Source: Brevipalpus yothersi
Taxonomy: Eukaryota; Arthropoda; Arachnida; Trombidiformes; Tenuipalpidae
DNA: 64,000 nucleotides
Assembly (NCBI GenBank): GCA_003956705.1
Contig: QZCP01000168.1
Span: 217,301 to 281,300, forward strand
Reading direction: 5' to 3'
Part shown: positions 10,801 through 23,424 of the stretch, piece by piece
How the letters are laid out: every line of letters begins with the position of its first letter
How positions within the stretch are numbered: position 1 is the stretch's first letter
Notes under the pieces: generated by a model
The model's input: only the letters and a program-made list of their open reading frames with translations
Told to the model about the DNA's origin: nothing
Database searches by the model: none
Made by a program: the position numbers and the translations under genes

Positions 10801-13800
10801 TATACAAAATTAATGAATATTTGCTACTGCACAAAAGAATTAAAGAAGATATGAGTTCCTATTTTGACTCGAAAGTTTCTCTGATTGATCTCCAACTCGG
10901 GAAACCCTTCATTCAAGCTTTAAACAAAACTTGAAGCTCTATTTAATTAAGCAAAATTGTATCTTAGATCAATCCCCATAATTCACCATCAAAAAAATGT
11001 CACTTCATGAGGCCGTCTATACATTTTCTAGAAGTCGGGAAGCTAATTCATTCGAAATAGAATTTTTCTGGAGATTCGTCATTCTATGTCAATGTTTTAT
11101 GTCATCAAATTCATCGTAGAATTGAGAAGTTCATCCATTTTTCCTAGCATATCACGTTAGGAATAGGTATCTTCAAAATTTCGTTAAAAAGAATAGAGTG
11201 CTCACCTTCAAATCTTTAGTGTGTTTGGCATTGACTATTTTATCACAGGCGTATATGAAGTCAAGAAGCAATATCGAAGCTCCTTTCAGGCCTGAGGCGA
11301 ATAAGTCTACCCCACAGTTTTCGACAATTTTACATATAATCTCCTGAAAAGAAAGGGATCTATGAATAACTTTCGAGAGGGAGTACTTTCGAAACTTACA
11401 AGATCTTGACTGTGTAGAGCTTGGTGGATTGACAAGTAGAACAATGCTAGGAAATCAGTTCCTAGAGGTATTTCTTTTGAGCGGAGAGCAATTGTGCAGA
11501 TCAGTTTGTAGGCAAGAACTTTACTCTTCTTGAATTGATTTGACATCTGGAAAGTTTCAAATAACCATGGACTGAAGAAAGTGAGGGGTGGAATATGGGT
11601 TGGAGGAGGTGGAGTAGGATTGTTATCAATAGAGATGCCCATATTGTCTCTAATCTTGATGAAATCCTCGACAATTTTTGCAAGGCACAGCATGACATGA
11701 TAATGTAAGTGTGGATCATCAATTCTATGGACATTTCCGAGGATACCAAGCATTCGACGCCACAATATGACCGATCCTTCAGGTGACCATCCTTTATATG
11801 ACCCCCCAGCAGTTACGGAACGTTGGGCTGAAGTCAGAGAGGAATTATTGCTTCCCAACGAATTGCCCTCAATTTGCCAGGGAGAATCTTTCAAACTAGA
11901 AGTTTCTAAACCACTGCCAGGAGTGGGGGAAGGAGATCTCATGATACCTACTGAGGACAGAGATGAAGAGGGTGATTCGTTGAGATTAGAAGAGAAATTC
12001 TCTGTTGATCGAGTTTTTCTTGTCAATGGCTTGAGATTGGCGGTATTTTTCGCTGATAGAGATGAATGAGAAATACCAAAAGGTTTTTTACGTGACATTC
12101 TACGTTTACTGGCTGTCAAGTTGCTATCACTGGCACTTCGTGTAAGTGTTGGTTTAGAGGAATTGTGCATGGCATCTATTGATGGCAAATGTGATGAAAG
12201 GTGATCATTCACTAATGGCCCATTAGGTGAGTATTGTTGTGAAGGCTTAGCTGATGAAGTTGTGTTTTTCTCTGGAAATTCTGATGATGACTGTTTCTTG
12301 GCCTCCATTCGAGAGGTAGGATTGTTTATTTTTTGCGACCGCTTACGCTTGTCCACTTGTCGTTCGAGAGGTAGATCACTCAAATGAATTCCGTAGACAT
12401 AGCGTGACATAACTCGAGTAATAGTTTCCATTGTTTTACTCCATTCTCGAATCAATTCTTCCCAATGAATGAGAGATATAAGTGTGCCTTGAAATTGTTC
12501 CCACAGTGTAGCGGATATATGAACATTAACATTAGCTCTTATCCAAGTCACTATTAGGGTCTATAAGGAAGAGAGTTAAAGAGTTAGAAAATAAGAAAAG
12601 AAAGTAGTTGATAAAAAAATCAATCAGAAATACTAGCTTAGCGAAATAAGAGAAAGAGAAAAGGTAAAGAAAAAAATTAATGGAGCTAGCAGGTGTGACT
12701 AGATCAAAGGACTGTTTATTAAAACGTTGAAAGAGTTTGATTGGATTAGTAGATCGAGGCGTAGGTTGATTGAAGTAAACCTGGAAGGCAATCAAGCTCT
12801 TTTATCTGAACAAATTGATCTTGCTTCAATTGCTCACAAGTTTCTCTCGTAAGGAGATCATGAAACGGATAGATAGATGAGTCATATGCTGAAATGCTGA
12901 AATCGGATGAACGCGACAGAGTTGGGCTGCAAAATGTGTTAATCGAAAAAAAATTGTAAGTTTAATACCTGGAAGAAAGCTGGTGCAAGTCGACCACCAA
13001 GAACATCTTCTTTTCGACTTGGAACTTTTTCTGGAAAGAGTAGTGAAGTGACGCGAAGCATGACAAGCAGGAGAAGCTCCCTGGAAAGAAAGTGGAAGAA
13101 GAAAATGAACAATGAAATGAACTGAATGATTGACAATCAGTGATCATTGAGTGGATAAGGAAAGGAGAGTTTGATGATGCAATGAAGAAAATGGAAAAGA
13201 CATGAGCCGTACGAATATCATCTGAGAAAATTTTTCTCTCTCCTCCCTTGGAATCTATCTATCTGAAAGCTGTCATTGCAGAAATAGAACGTAAGCAATA
13301 AATTATCAAAAAACTTGAGTGGGTGGCAAGGAATTTAACTTATTTTCAAAACGACAAGATGAAAAAAAATAATAATTTCAAAATCTTACCATGTAGCCTT
13401 GTTCATATCTAATTTCATTACCATGAAGCGATAAATGTTCAAAACGCGCTTACACATGTCAACTTGCTCGTCCAAGAGGGTTGGTTTCTCTGGAGGCACA
13501 TGGAATAAAAAAATATTCGCTCCATTGACTATAAAAACTCGTAAGAATGCAGAAAGGCCCGCTTTGATTGAATCCGGTGGACTTCTTTCCTCTGGTTCTT
13601 TCATAAATGGGGGAAAAACTCTGTCCGAAAAGATCCAATCTTTGTAAACAGACACAACTTTTCTCATGGTAACAGCTTGGGTAAAAGGCATCAGGAAAGC
13701 TTGTCGAAACAATTCGTGGATCAAGTTGACATTAGAACGCGTTGCATATAGGATTGATCGTACCAAAGCATAGTCGAAAGGTGTCGGATCACGCCATTCA

Positions 13801-15359
13801 TTTCGATAGTCTGGAGATGAGTTCACTGATTGCACTGGTTGAAGCATAGGTGATGATTGAGTTGCTGAATTTTGGCTGTGAGGTAGCTCATCGTAACTGT
13901 CCCGTCGATTGATAGCTGTATCGACATTTTCGTTACGCATATATTTGGCTAGCCATCGGATAACAACACACTCACAGGAAAGTAAAAGTTCACTTGCATG
14001 CTGAAAATCAGATCCACGATATTCAGGTAGTCCCAGGGTTTGTGAATAAATAGAGAAATTCGGATCGAATGAAGGGAAGATGAAGGATAAGTAATAAGAT
14101 TTAAACTTTTCGAATAAATATCTGAAGCAAGTTCGACTTCTTGCCTCTTTCGAATCATGCCAACAAACTTTTGAAATTTGAGAAACTATATAGTCCATGA
14201 AGCACTGTAGGAAGTAGCAAGTTAGATCCTTTGGTTCACTCGGATGAGCAATAACCAATGGTTCATTATCACATGTAAGAAAAGCTGCCTTTGCATTTGA
14301 TCCCGTTTCACCGGCATTTGCAAGTTCTGCACTTTGTGAGATATCATAATACTCAGCGAGAGGATCATGATCACCAATACGAGGCTGTGGGCTTGAATTA
14401 CGAGCGTATAGATTAGGAACATTGGGAATTAAACCAGGCACAAGAGATTTGAACATATTTTCGATGCAAGAATCACCAGTTTCTCCCAAAACTTGATACC
14501 ATATCAGGAAAAGTCTTATACCTTCCTGTCTGATCTGAATGAGCAAGGAAACAAGGATGATAATGGATTTAAGCATTGTGTTGAGTTTTCGTGCATCAGC
14601 TTTTCTACTCACTTTGAAAGAGTTACCAGGATTCAAAAGTTTCTTCATTACCATTGTGATACTGCGATATTGCCATTTTCTCTCGATAAGTTCCGGAAGC
14701 AATGTTAATATTTTCTAATTTGGGAAAACATATGATGTTGTAGAAATGAGACACGTTTGATAAATTTAGTCAGTAATATTGCTCGGTATGGTGAAATTGC
14801 GGTTTACTGAATATACAGTGACTGTAAATAGCTGGAAGTGAATCAGAAACAAACTTACTTCAAAAATAAAAAGTAGTGATTCATACTCTGCTTTGCTTTG
14901 TTTTTGTCCTGGTAGAAAATAGAGATAAACATCTTGTTAGTTACATGTATAACAATTTCGGAAGCTTGTAAATTTTAGCTTCCCTTCTTAATCGAACCTT
15001 TTTGACGAAGAGCAGCCTCCAAGTTGGTGAATGTATAGAAGAAGATGTAATAAATTTGGGTGTTATTGTTGGAGAAAAAATGTTTCGCTTCTTTTTGATC
15101 ATAATTATCTGTCAAAAGATGGTGAAAATTGGATGAATAGAAGAAAAAAGAACGTGAGAAAATGATGATGCAAAGATAACATCTAGAATCACTTGTCAGA
15201 TGAGCTTGGTTAATCCTGAAGATGAATTCACCAATATGTATATATGTACGTACCTAAAATTATTCTCAGATGCTTAATTCGACTGAAACAATCATTTTTG
15301 ATGTCCAACACTTTTTGAATCGATTTCTCCAGAGGAGTCTGTTGCTTTTTGGTGAACAT
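7812..15359 (-). CDS. RALGAPA1: Ral GTPase-activating protein, catalytic alpha subunit
   Basis: Large catalytic subunit of the RalGAP complex, which pairs with a beta subunit to switch off RalA/RalB and lies downstream of PI3K/Akt. Twelve minus-strand exons keep phase throughout: 15359-15254, 15108-14998, 14908-14859, 14714-14613, 14534-13390, 13080-12969, 12560-11400, 11343-11206, 10788-10663, 10600-10427, 10351-10169 and 9896-7812 (1,830 residues). The N-terminus (MFTKKQQ..., KVLDIKN, IYYIFFYTF), the middle (WIRANVNVHIS, LSDLPLERQ, MLGILGNVHRIDDP) and the end match animal alpha subunits. The C-terminal Rap/Ran-GAP domain contains HLGNDEVHIVW with the catalytic Asn thumb and RGIIPTEFCDVLIAIYP. 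A Ser-rich linker lies in exon 7. One donor, after exon 2, is the weak GTTCGA. Whether it equals RALGAPA1 or RALGAPA2 is not meaningful if only one gene exists. Confidence 0.93.
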
Positions 15360-16212
15360 GGTGGAATTACGATTGATGAAGATGAACCATCAATCGTTGT
15401 CACAGTGTGGAATTAACCACCCAAATAATACTCACTCCACTTAATTCACTGTATCATGGCTAACAATTTTGAGATGATAATTAAATATTCACTATAAATC
15501 ATCCACTAACCATTAAATTGGGTATAAAATAACACACAGATTGTTTTTATGGCATACAAAATATTCAACACCGTTGAATATGATGTTTTTTTCATTCAAC
15601 AACACATCAAAAAATTTTTTTGCTTCCCAAACTTCCAAACTTGAAACTTGTTTTGCTCTCTCAATCAGATTGCTCCTGAGAAGCGCATGTTTTGAATTTT
15701 TTGGATATTGAAAGAACTTCTTTCGAAAGAAGTTGGAAAGCATTTCATTATGGACATGATTTTCATGATCAAATTAGATCAATTCTAGATTGGAGATTAT
15801 TGTAAACATTTGTTAACACACAGATTATATTCGAAAATTACAGCATTCAATAAGGCTTTCGGTTTGAATTTTTGTTGCAGAGTTCACATTGATGATGGAT
15901 CATTTCGATTTCAAATCAGTGTCAGAATATATCAGTTTGAGTTAATAGTACAGAGTGGAAATATTTACTTTAATTATGAGGAAAAAGTGGAATTTTTCGA
16001 GCTGTTAAATTGCTTGCTCTATCAACAGTTATAAGAGATGATCATGTAGTTTTACTGTCAATATCATGATCAGATGATTGAGAATATTTTTCGCGAATTA
16101 TTTTCTCTCACTTTTTTGAGGGATACATCCAATCCTGAGTACTCGATCTTGAGAGCGTGAAATAATAAGCATGTTGATAAGTTGATTTATTCAGTATTTT
16201 TTATGGGTTTTC
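15360..16212. promoter_or_regulatory. Divergent promoter region, RALGAPA / MYG1
   Basis: About 850 bases between two start codons pointing apart, so both promoters must lie here. Very AT-rich; no convincing TATA box at a sensible distance from either start, and no coding region supported. Role inferred from position only. Confidence 0.45.
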
Positions 16213-17532
16213 ATGTTCCGTCACATTTTGCCGGTGTTCAGGTGTGTATTTTGTATTATTCGATTGATTAATCAACTTAATTGACTTAATTGATCTTTCC
16301 AGATTCTATTCGATATCTCATTCCAACTTGTTGACAATCAAGCGATCAGTGTCATCACTGCCGTTCGTGAACATGACAAACTCTAGTAGCAACAATCATG
16401 GAACTGTTAAACAGATCGGAACTCATGATGGTATTTTTCATACTGACGATGCCATGGCATGCTACATGTTAACTCGCTTACCTGAATATCGAAATGCCAC
16501 AATTGTTCGATCACGAGATAATAGTGTTTTGGACAAGTGTGATATATTGGTTGATGTTGGCTCTGTGTATGATCATTCAAATAAACGCTATGATCATCAT
16601 CAGAGAGAATTTAAACATACCATGAACACATTAGATCCCAAGAAAAAGTTCCACATTAAACTCAGTTCTGCTGGTCTCATCTATTTTCATTATGGTCGCC
16701 AGATTATCAGTGAGATGTTAGATATTATCGATGACAAAGAGCAAGTGGAGATCATTTTTGATCGATTATATGAATCATTGGTGCAAGAGGTTGATGGTAT
16801 CGACAATGGTGTTGAAATGTTCGATGGAGAGCCTCGATATCGTATCAATACTCATCTGGATGATCGTGTTCGTCGTCTTATTCCACCATGGACAAAACCA
16901 CAAACTGATGAAATCCTACTCGAAAGGTAATGATTGTATTAGAGTGTCTGGTAATCTTCAAATTTCAAGATTTTCATTCATTTCAGAAAATTCATACGCT
17001 CTACTTCTTGAGAATCAGTCTGACCCTCTCTTTATATTTTCACAGATTCCATGAGGCAATGAAATTAACTGGCCAAGAGTTTGAATACCGTTTAAACTTC
17101 ATCAGTAAAGTTTGGCATCCTGCGAGAATGATCGTTGAAGAAGCCATCAATAACAGGGAAAAAGTTCACAGTTCTGGTGAAATAATCGAATTACCCTCCG
17201 GAGGTGTGCCGTGGAAGGAGCATATATTTACTTTGGAAAAAGAGAAAGATTTGGAAGGTCTCATCAAGTTTGCTATTTTCGAGAATCCTGCTAGAAAGTA
17301 TTGGCAAATAGTTGGTACTCCTGTAGCTCCTAAGTCATTCCTTCTGAGAGTTCCTCTTCATCACGAATGGAGAGGGCTGAGAGATGAACAATTATCTGAG
17401 AAAAGTGGTATTCCAGGCTGTGTGTTTGTTCATACTAGTGGTTTCACAGGAGCTAATGCAACCAGAGAAGGACTTGTCGAAATGGCTGTGAAAAGCTTAA
17501 AAGAAGCTAATTCTGGTGGTGACATGATTTGA
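16213..17532 (+). CDS. MYG1: MYG1 exonuclease (DHH-family)
   Basis: MYG1 is a conserved DHH-type 3'-5' RNA exonuclease acting in nucleus and mitochondria, processing pre-rRNA and mitochondrial transcripts. Three exons: 16213-16241, 16303-16926 and 17046-17532 (379 residues). The short first exon (MFRHILPVF) joins in phase to an Arg/Ser-rich stretch without acids up to about residue 33, a good mitochondrial presequence. It is missed if one starts at the internal ATG at 16373. Catalytic motifs: GTHDGIFHTDDAMA (49-62), LVDVGSVYD (92-100) and the DHH of YDHHQREF (107-109). C-terminal signatures include SKVWHPARMIVEEA and VHTSGFTGANATREG. Divergent from RALGAPA. Confidence 0.93.
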
Positions 17533-18354
17533 AGCGAGCAGCGAGCTCAAACATTTTGAATCTCATGAAAATAGGATTCATATGTCCTCTATACTTCCAG
17601 CAAAACTCAACACTAATGTAAAAGCACTTTTCCATTGTTATCTCTTTGAATGTAAAAAACCTCGAATTCGAGGCTCGATCATGTAACTCTGTGTAAATTG
17701 TTCCATTCAATTTGTTAGTTTCATGAAACTTTTTCAGCTTCGAAATAACAACCAAAACTCGAAGATTTCGATCCCTGATTTCCAATTTTTCCCACTTCGA
17801 TTGATCAGTGTCTGCTCAAACTGATTATCTTAATATGAATCTTAGAATTTTTTCCCCAATTTCCGATAGAATCAACCCAATTTTATAAAAATTTACCTGT
17901 TTAAATTAGAGCTTTCCAAACCTTAACCTTTATCCTCAATTGGTCAAATTATTAGGCAACTCAGACCATCGGACGTGACTGGTCTCATTATGCATTCATG
18001 CTTATCATCCGTGTCATATGATCCACTGATGGGTCATTCTTATGCCTGTGGCATGATTTGCGTGTATCATAAAAAGTAGTGGCTATCTATTGCCCATCCA
18101 ATTTGGGTATGATCATGCACCTATGATTATCGATTTTTGTGAGCCTCATTTCCAGTTCACATTCCATATCATACATTTTTCTCTCCCTCTCTCTAGTATT
18201 TAGAACTTTCTATCAGAATTTTTCAGGCCATCACCCTGGTTAAGAGTAGATCACACAAGTCAAGTTTGTAGGCCATGAGAAGAATAGTCAACGTTCAATC
18301 ACACTTACTTTCTTGGTTATTTGACACTAGTGATGATCACTTTATCTGATCACA
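17533..18354. other. Intergenic between MYG1 and the MAM gene
   Basis: Same-strand spacer of about 820 bases. It holds the MYG1 3' UTR and the MAM gene promoter. A short CT tract lies near 18181-18196. No coding region supported. Confidence 0.5.
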
Positions 18355-20225
18355 ATGTTTTCCAGTGAAAATTTGAGATCAAAAAAATCTTTCACACACA
18401 TCATCAATTTTCTCTTCCTTATCATTTTTACCACTTTCTTACACAATGTATTATGTACACCGTTTGACGAAAATTATTCCCTCGATTACATTCAACGTTT
18501 CAAGCGACAAGATAAGGGTGAAGGAAAGTTAGAAAGTGAATCAAGATCGCTCATTTGTGATTTCAATTATGGTGACATAATTGATGAATGTTCATGGGTA
18601 CATCCGGAAGATGAGCATCCTAATGTTCGTTGGAAGAAAGGGCAAGGTGCAATGGCATATTGGATTGGTGGACCTTTGAAGGATTATTCTCATAAAGATG
18701 AGAAAGGTGAGCATCGGAATTTCTTATACATAGATGTAAAGGTTCGTCCTTGATTGTGATATCAATTACTTGATTGAATTTAACTTTCATTAGGTGGCTA
18801 CTTGTTTTTTGAAACTTCTTACCAAATCGTTGATCGAGTTTTGTCAAGTGCAGCTTTAGAAAGTGATAGAACCGCCAGTCTGAAGATTCCTATCAAAGAA
18901 GACAACCAAGCTGCTCAATTAATCGGCAATTCTTCTGATATAAGACCTCCAGGATCTTCTGATGTATTCAAACAGCCACTTCTTAGGGTAGCTCAGCAAA
19001 GTCCGATTATCGATATTCCCGACAGTGCTCATATTTTGAGCAGAAATGAGACGGAAACGGAACAATTCGGGTCATGTATCGGATTTTACTACAATATTGA
19101 TGGATTGAGTGCAGAAAAATTACGATTACTTGTGATGGATTCCGAAACTATGAACAATCAAACACTATGGGAAAGTAGATTCCATACTGATGGTGCATGG
19201 ATCCAAGCGGAAATAGTTTACACTTATATGGCTCAGCATCAGGTAGGAATTGTTTTGTTCTTAAGGGTTTAAATTAAAGAAAAGCATAGAATTTCATGAT
19301 ATATTTTCCTGATAGATTGTTCTGGAAGGTGTTGCAAAGAGTGCAACAGAACCTGAACGAGCTTACCGAGGTTATGTAGCAGTCGATAATGTTCAAATAA
19401 CTCCTCTAAAAGAAGGCGAAGGAGTTTGTCATGGTAAGAGTAGTGATGAATTATTTTTGATTAACAGAATTTTTCCTAGATTAATTTGTTCTTTTCAAAA
19501 TGCAAGGGCATTGTAATTTCGATGCATCAATGTGTGGCTGGATTAATGAGCCGGAAAATGATGATTTTGATTGGAAACAAAGTCGTGGCTCGGATAACTT
19601 TTTCACTGGCCCTGTTCGTGATTTCTATAGTTTCAGTCGAGAATATCCACTCGGTGGATTCCTGTATATCGATGCTTCTTTTCCCAGAAGACCAGGGGAT
19701 AAGGCACTGCTCATCAGTCCAATCTTTCCACCAACCGGTAAGTTTGAGAGAGTTTTTTGAATATTTTCCATTCTTAATTAACCGATGAATTTCTATTAGA
19801 AAATGGACCTATATGCTTCAAATTTGCTACTCATATGTATGGAAATGGAATTGGCACTCTTCGAGTGAAATATCGAGCTGGTGAAGGAGAGGAACGAAAG
19901 GAAAAAATTCTTTGGGAAATGTCCGGTGAAGCTGATAATAATTGGTATCAGGGCCAGTTGCCTATAGCTTCAACAACTCAGTACAATGTAATTTTCGAAG
20001 GAGTTATTGGACCCAATTATTTGGGAAACATAGCAATTGATAGCATTTCAATTGAACATGCTGTTTGTCCAGGTGAGTTGAATTGAATTTTGAATGATTT
20101 CATGCAACAATTCAATCAGATCTTATTCATACTTCTTTTTGGACAAAATTAACATCATCAGTGAGCAGGCTGAGGCTTATGAATATTTCAACACTTTTTA
20201 CTTAACTGATATCTCTCTCTCTCTN

Positions 20226-20313
<88 letters not shown>

Positions 20314-22033
20314 TTGAGGGAGTCAATATACTTCCGGAATCGATCACTATCAGCCTACATTTTTATTTCGTTTTGACATTTGATGATGAATAATTAATCA
20401 GTCCAATTAATTGATACTTTGCTTTGATTCCTCTCAATTGTTTCATTTATTTGACTAGTTTCACCGCAAACCGCCGCTCGTAAGTCAGGAGATTGTACTT
20501 TCGAGGAAAATATGTGCCACTGGTCAAACCCATTGTCTCATGTTGCACTCGATGACTTTGATTGGATCAGACAATTCAGTTATGGCAATTATGGTCCCAA
20601 ATATGATCACACAAAACGCAATCCAAACGGCTACTTTCTCAGTCTCAATGGAGATGTTCTACAGCCATTGCGAGGTGGAACTTCCGCATGGATTGTCAGT
20701 CCACAATTTGATCCGGAGCCAAGTGCTGTCAAGTGTATGTCATTCTATTATTTTATGTATCAACGAATAATTGAAACCGGTGGCCCAAGTTTGGGTGGCT
20801 TGAGAGTACATCTTCGGACAACCGGTGACTATGGTGAAAATGTTATGATACCAATATGGCGCCTCAACAATCATCAATCACTCAAGTGGCGTCGAGCTCA
20901 AGTACCTTTGGCAATCAAAACAGGTGAATCAGGTGAATTGAGAGGAGTTAAGAATCCATATCAAGTGGTTATCGAAGGAATTTGGGGTGATGCAAGAGTC
21001 GGCTCAATTGCTCTTGACGATATCAGCTTTTATGATGGTCAATGTGAAGGTAATTTTTGATCAACTGATGTCTGATCATAGAGATTGATCAATCTTATTT
21101 TTGTCTAACCATCAGTTCTACCCGTAAATGCTCGAGTCACTCCAGGAGAATGTTCATTTGATAAGCATATGTGTGGCTGGAAGAATGAAACTCACATAAT
21201 TTCGGTTAAGCCAGGTCAACCTGCTGGTCTTATATCTCGAGATACTTTGATTCCTCACAAAAATGCTGTTAGCTCAGTTCGATCAACTTTGGGTGATCCA
21301 AAAATGGTTCCAGTCACATGGAAACTAGCATCACCGAAAGTTCGGCCATCTAATTTGCAAGATCATACTTTCAGAGCTCCTGGTAAGTTTGGTTAATTCG
21401 ATTTATCTTAACTTAATTGATATATACACTAGAAAGCTTAGGATGCATCTAATTAATCTTACGAATTTTATCTCCCCTTTTTCAGTTGGCTATGTATTTT
21501 TCGACGCTTTTAATCAGAATTCACTTCAAACACCCACTCTTCGTAGTCCAAAATTGATGGGCACCTCAGGAGGAGAGGACAACAAGATTTGTTTGAGTTT
21601 CTGGTTCTCTGGTTTTGGTAGAGGAGAGTCTACCACATTGAATATATATTCAACTTCGGAAAGTGAATCAAGTTCTGACGCACCGGAAGTGAGCACTCAA
21701 GTAGCCGGAAGTGTAACCGAGAAAGCTGAAAAAGATTCACGAAATCTACTATGGAGCATTCAAACCCGATTCCTGGAAACTCGACGCAATCTTTGGTACT
21801 ATGGTCAAGTAACGGTAACAACGGACACAGTATACCAGATTATCATTGAAGGTGTAGCGAGTGATGGTGGCTTTGCAGTTGATGATATTGGCTTCTACAA
21901 TGGAACATGTCAAAGTAAGTATTGACTAGTTTTTTCTTATCATTTCCTCTGAGATATCTTTTCTAACCATTAAACTCCTTTTCTCTCAGTACGACCTCGA
22001 GAAGCAGCAGTAAAAGTGAAAACTGAAGAGTAA
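18355..22033 (+). CDS. Secreted protein with four MAM domains
   Basis: Nine exons in consistent phase: 18355-18706, 18794-19242, 19316-19433, 19507-19737, 19800-20072, 20459-21049, 21116-21382, 21486-21914 and 21990-22033 (917 residues). The N-terminus has a hydrophobic signal segment ending near VLC (about residue 34), then a furin-type RFKR. MAM domains, adhesion or receptor-ectodomain modules, run at about 68-306, 307-474, 475-671 and 672-905. Each begins with a C-F/C-N motif (NFDASMCGW, CTFEENMCHW, CSFDKHMCGW) and ends with a G-AVDD/ALDD-I strand and a Cys. MAM1 is enlarged by an insertion. A short charged tail follows and there is no transmembrane segment, so it should be secreted. Most internal introns are phase 1, which suits domain shuffling. 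I cannot name an orthologue. Intron 5 carries a long CT repeat. Confidence 0.85.
20212..20309 (+). repeat. (CT)n microsatellite in an intron
   Basis: About 98 bases of pure CT with one undetermined base (N at 20225), within intron 5 of the MAM gene. The N and the length suggest an assembly-uncertain repeat count. Confidence 0.95.
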
Positions 22034-23140
22034 AATATTAAAAAAGATGTTAAAAATCTTCCCCTCAAGATGAACTCAAATCGTAAATATCGAATTTATG
22101 TAAATCTTCCCATTTCTTTCCAGTACACTAAAAAATTTCTGATATCTCATCGTTTCTGGTTCAATAAAAATGTCGAAACAAATTGTATGTCTATGGCATT
22201 AATCATTTCATTTCAACTATTCAAGTTGAACATATGGGTATAGCACAGTAATTGTAAAGTATTGCAACCCCTTCAGTTCCGTATCTCTGAGAGAAAATCT
22301 CTGTAGATGAAACTCCATTTAAACCTTCTCGATTTTCAAACTATAGTGAGATATTTTACATGGTTAAATAGATATGTCCAATAGATTCCAATTGACTATT
22401 CTCGATCATGGGAGAAAATTCATGATAAAACCCATAATGAAGATAAGATACGGATCGAGCATTTATTGATGAGCATTCCAAAGTAACTGAAAGAGATCTG
22501 CTCTGGGTCGTTCAAAGCTGGTATGATGAAGCGAAAGTTTCAAGCAAATCAACCTGTTCCTATGGTCAAAAGATTTTGAATCGAGATTCTAATCAGTTTA
22601 TATTAGAGCGTAAGCCCATGGGCTTCAGCTATACTTAACTAGTCAGCTAGATACATTAATTCGGTCAATTATTCAAATTTTTCTCAATTTATGTTGAGTT
22701 TCACCTCTCAAAACAAGTTCATCGAATGAAGCTAACTCAATGCATGGTCACTCGAGTATATCCTCAAAATAGACGCAAAATTTCCGGAAATTGAAACTTC
22801 GACTCGAATGTGGACAGTGAGAGCTCTAATAATTTGAAGTTAATCGAATATACAATTAGTGTGAAGAGGGTTTCCTACCTTGGAAATCTTCGTAAAAGTG
22901 AGATATATTCCAGTGAACTGAAAAATATTCAACGGTAATTACCCTTTGAGCTGCGCTCGACAGTCCATGTTGACCCATTTGAGAATGTTGTCCACTCAAT
23001 TTCAAGCTTACCAAAGTGTAACTTCAAGTGACCTGAGAGTGGCATGCATTTCATTTGAATAAAATCGTGAAAACAAATAAGTCAAGTTCCATTTGAACTT
23101 CAAACTTTGACAGTAAGTCTTAACTCGATTTGTTTCCACG
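22034..23140. other. Intergenic between MAM gene and small peptide gene
   Basis: The MAM gene 3' UTR occupies the start, with a polyadenylation word at 22163-22168. The rest (about 950 bases) shows no coding region. A perfect 14-base palindrome AAGCCCATGGGCTT lies at 22612-22625. The right part should include the promoter of the peptide gene at 23141. Confidence 0.5.
22163..22168 (+). terminator. Polyadenylation signal of the MAM gene
   Basis: AATAAA 130 bases after the stop codon at 22033, the usual distance for a compact 3' UTR. Confidence 0.6.
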
Positions 23141-23424
23141 ATGGCTAATTTATATGTAAGTTCCATGAATTGGTTATCAGAGTATCGATCAATCCGATCG
23201 AATTAATAGAAATTTTCAAAGTTTTCATGAAGTTTTACTAAGTAAATTGTTTTTATCCCATGCAGTTGAACTTTGTTCTCCTAGTAGCATTTATACTACT
23301 AATCCAATGTTGGGACATGATTGAGGCTTTCTCAATTGGATATTCTCTCTACTTTCCATACTATGGTTATGGTGGAGGAATTGGTTTCCGTCATCCAACA
23401 CCACCGTTCTGGGGTCGACGCTAA
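23141..23424 (+). CDS. Small secreted peptide precursor with amidation signal
   Basis: Two exons, 23141-23155 and 23266-23424, joined in phase 0 across a 110-nt intron (GTAAGT...TGCAG) give 57 residues. The start MANLYLNFVLLVAFILL is a strong signal peptide, with likely cleavage near IEA/FS (residue 27-28). The remaining 31 residues are aromatic and glycine rich (YFPYYGYGGG) without cysteine, and end in PPFWGRR. A terminal Gly-Arg-Arg is the classical substrate for carboxypeptidase trimming and amidation, predicting a PFW-amide end. Too short to be picked up by length-based gene finding. The AATAAA at 23573-23578 supports a real transcription unit. A neuropeptide, antimicrobial peptide or cuticle/silk-like peptide are all possible; I know no family with this ending. 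Confidence 0.65.
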
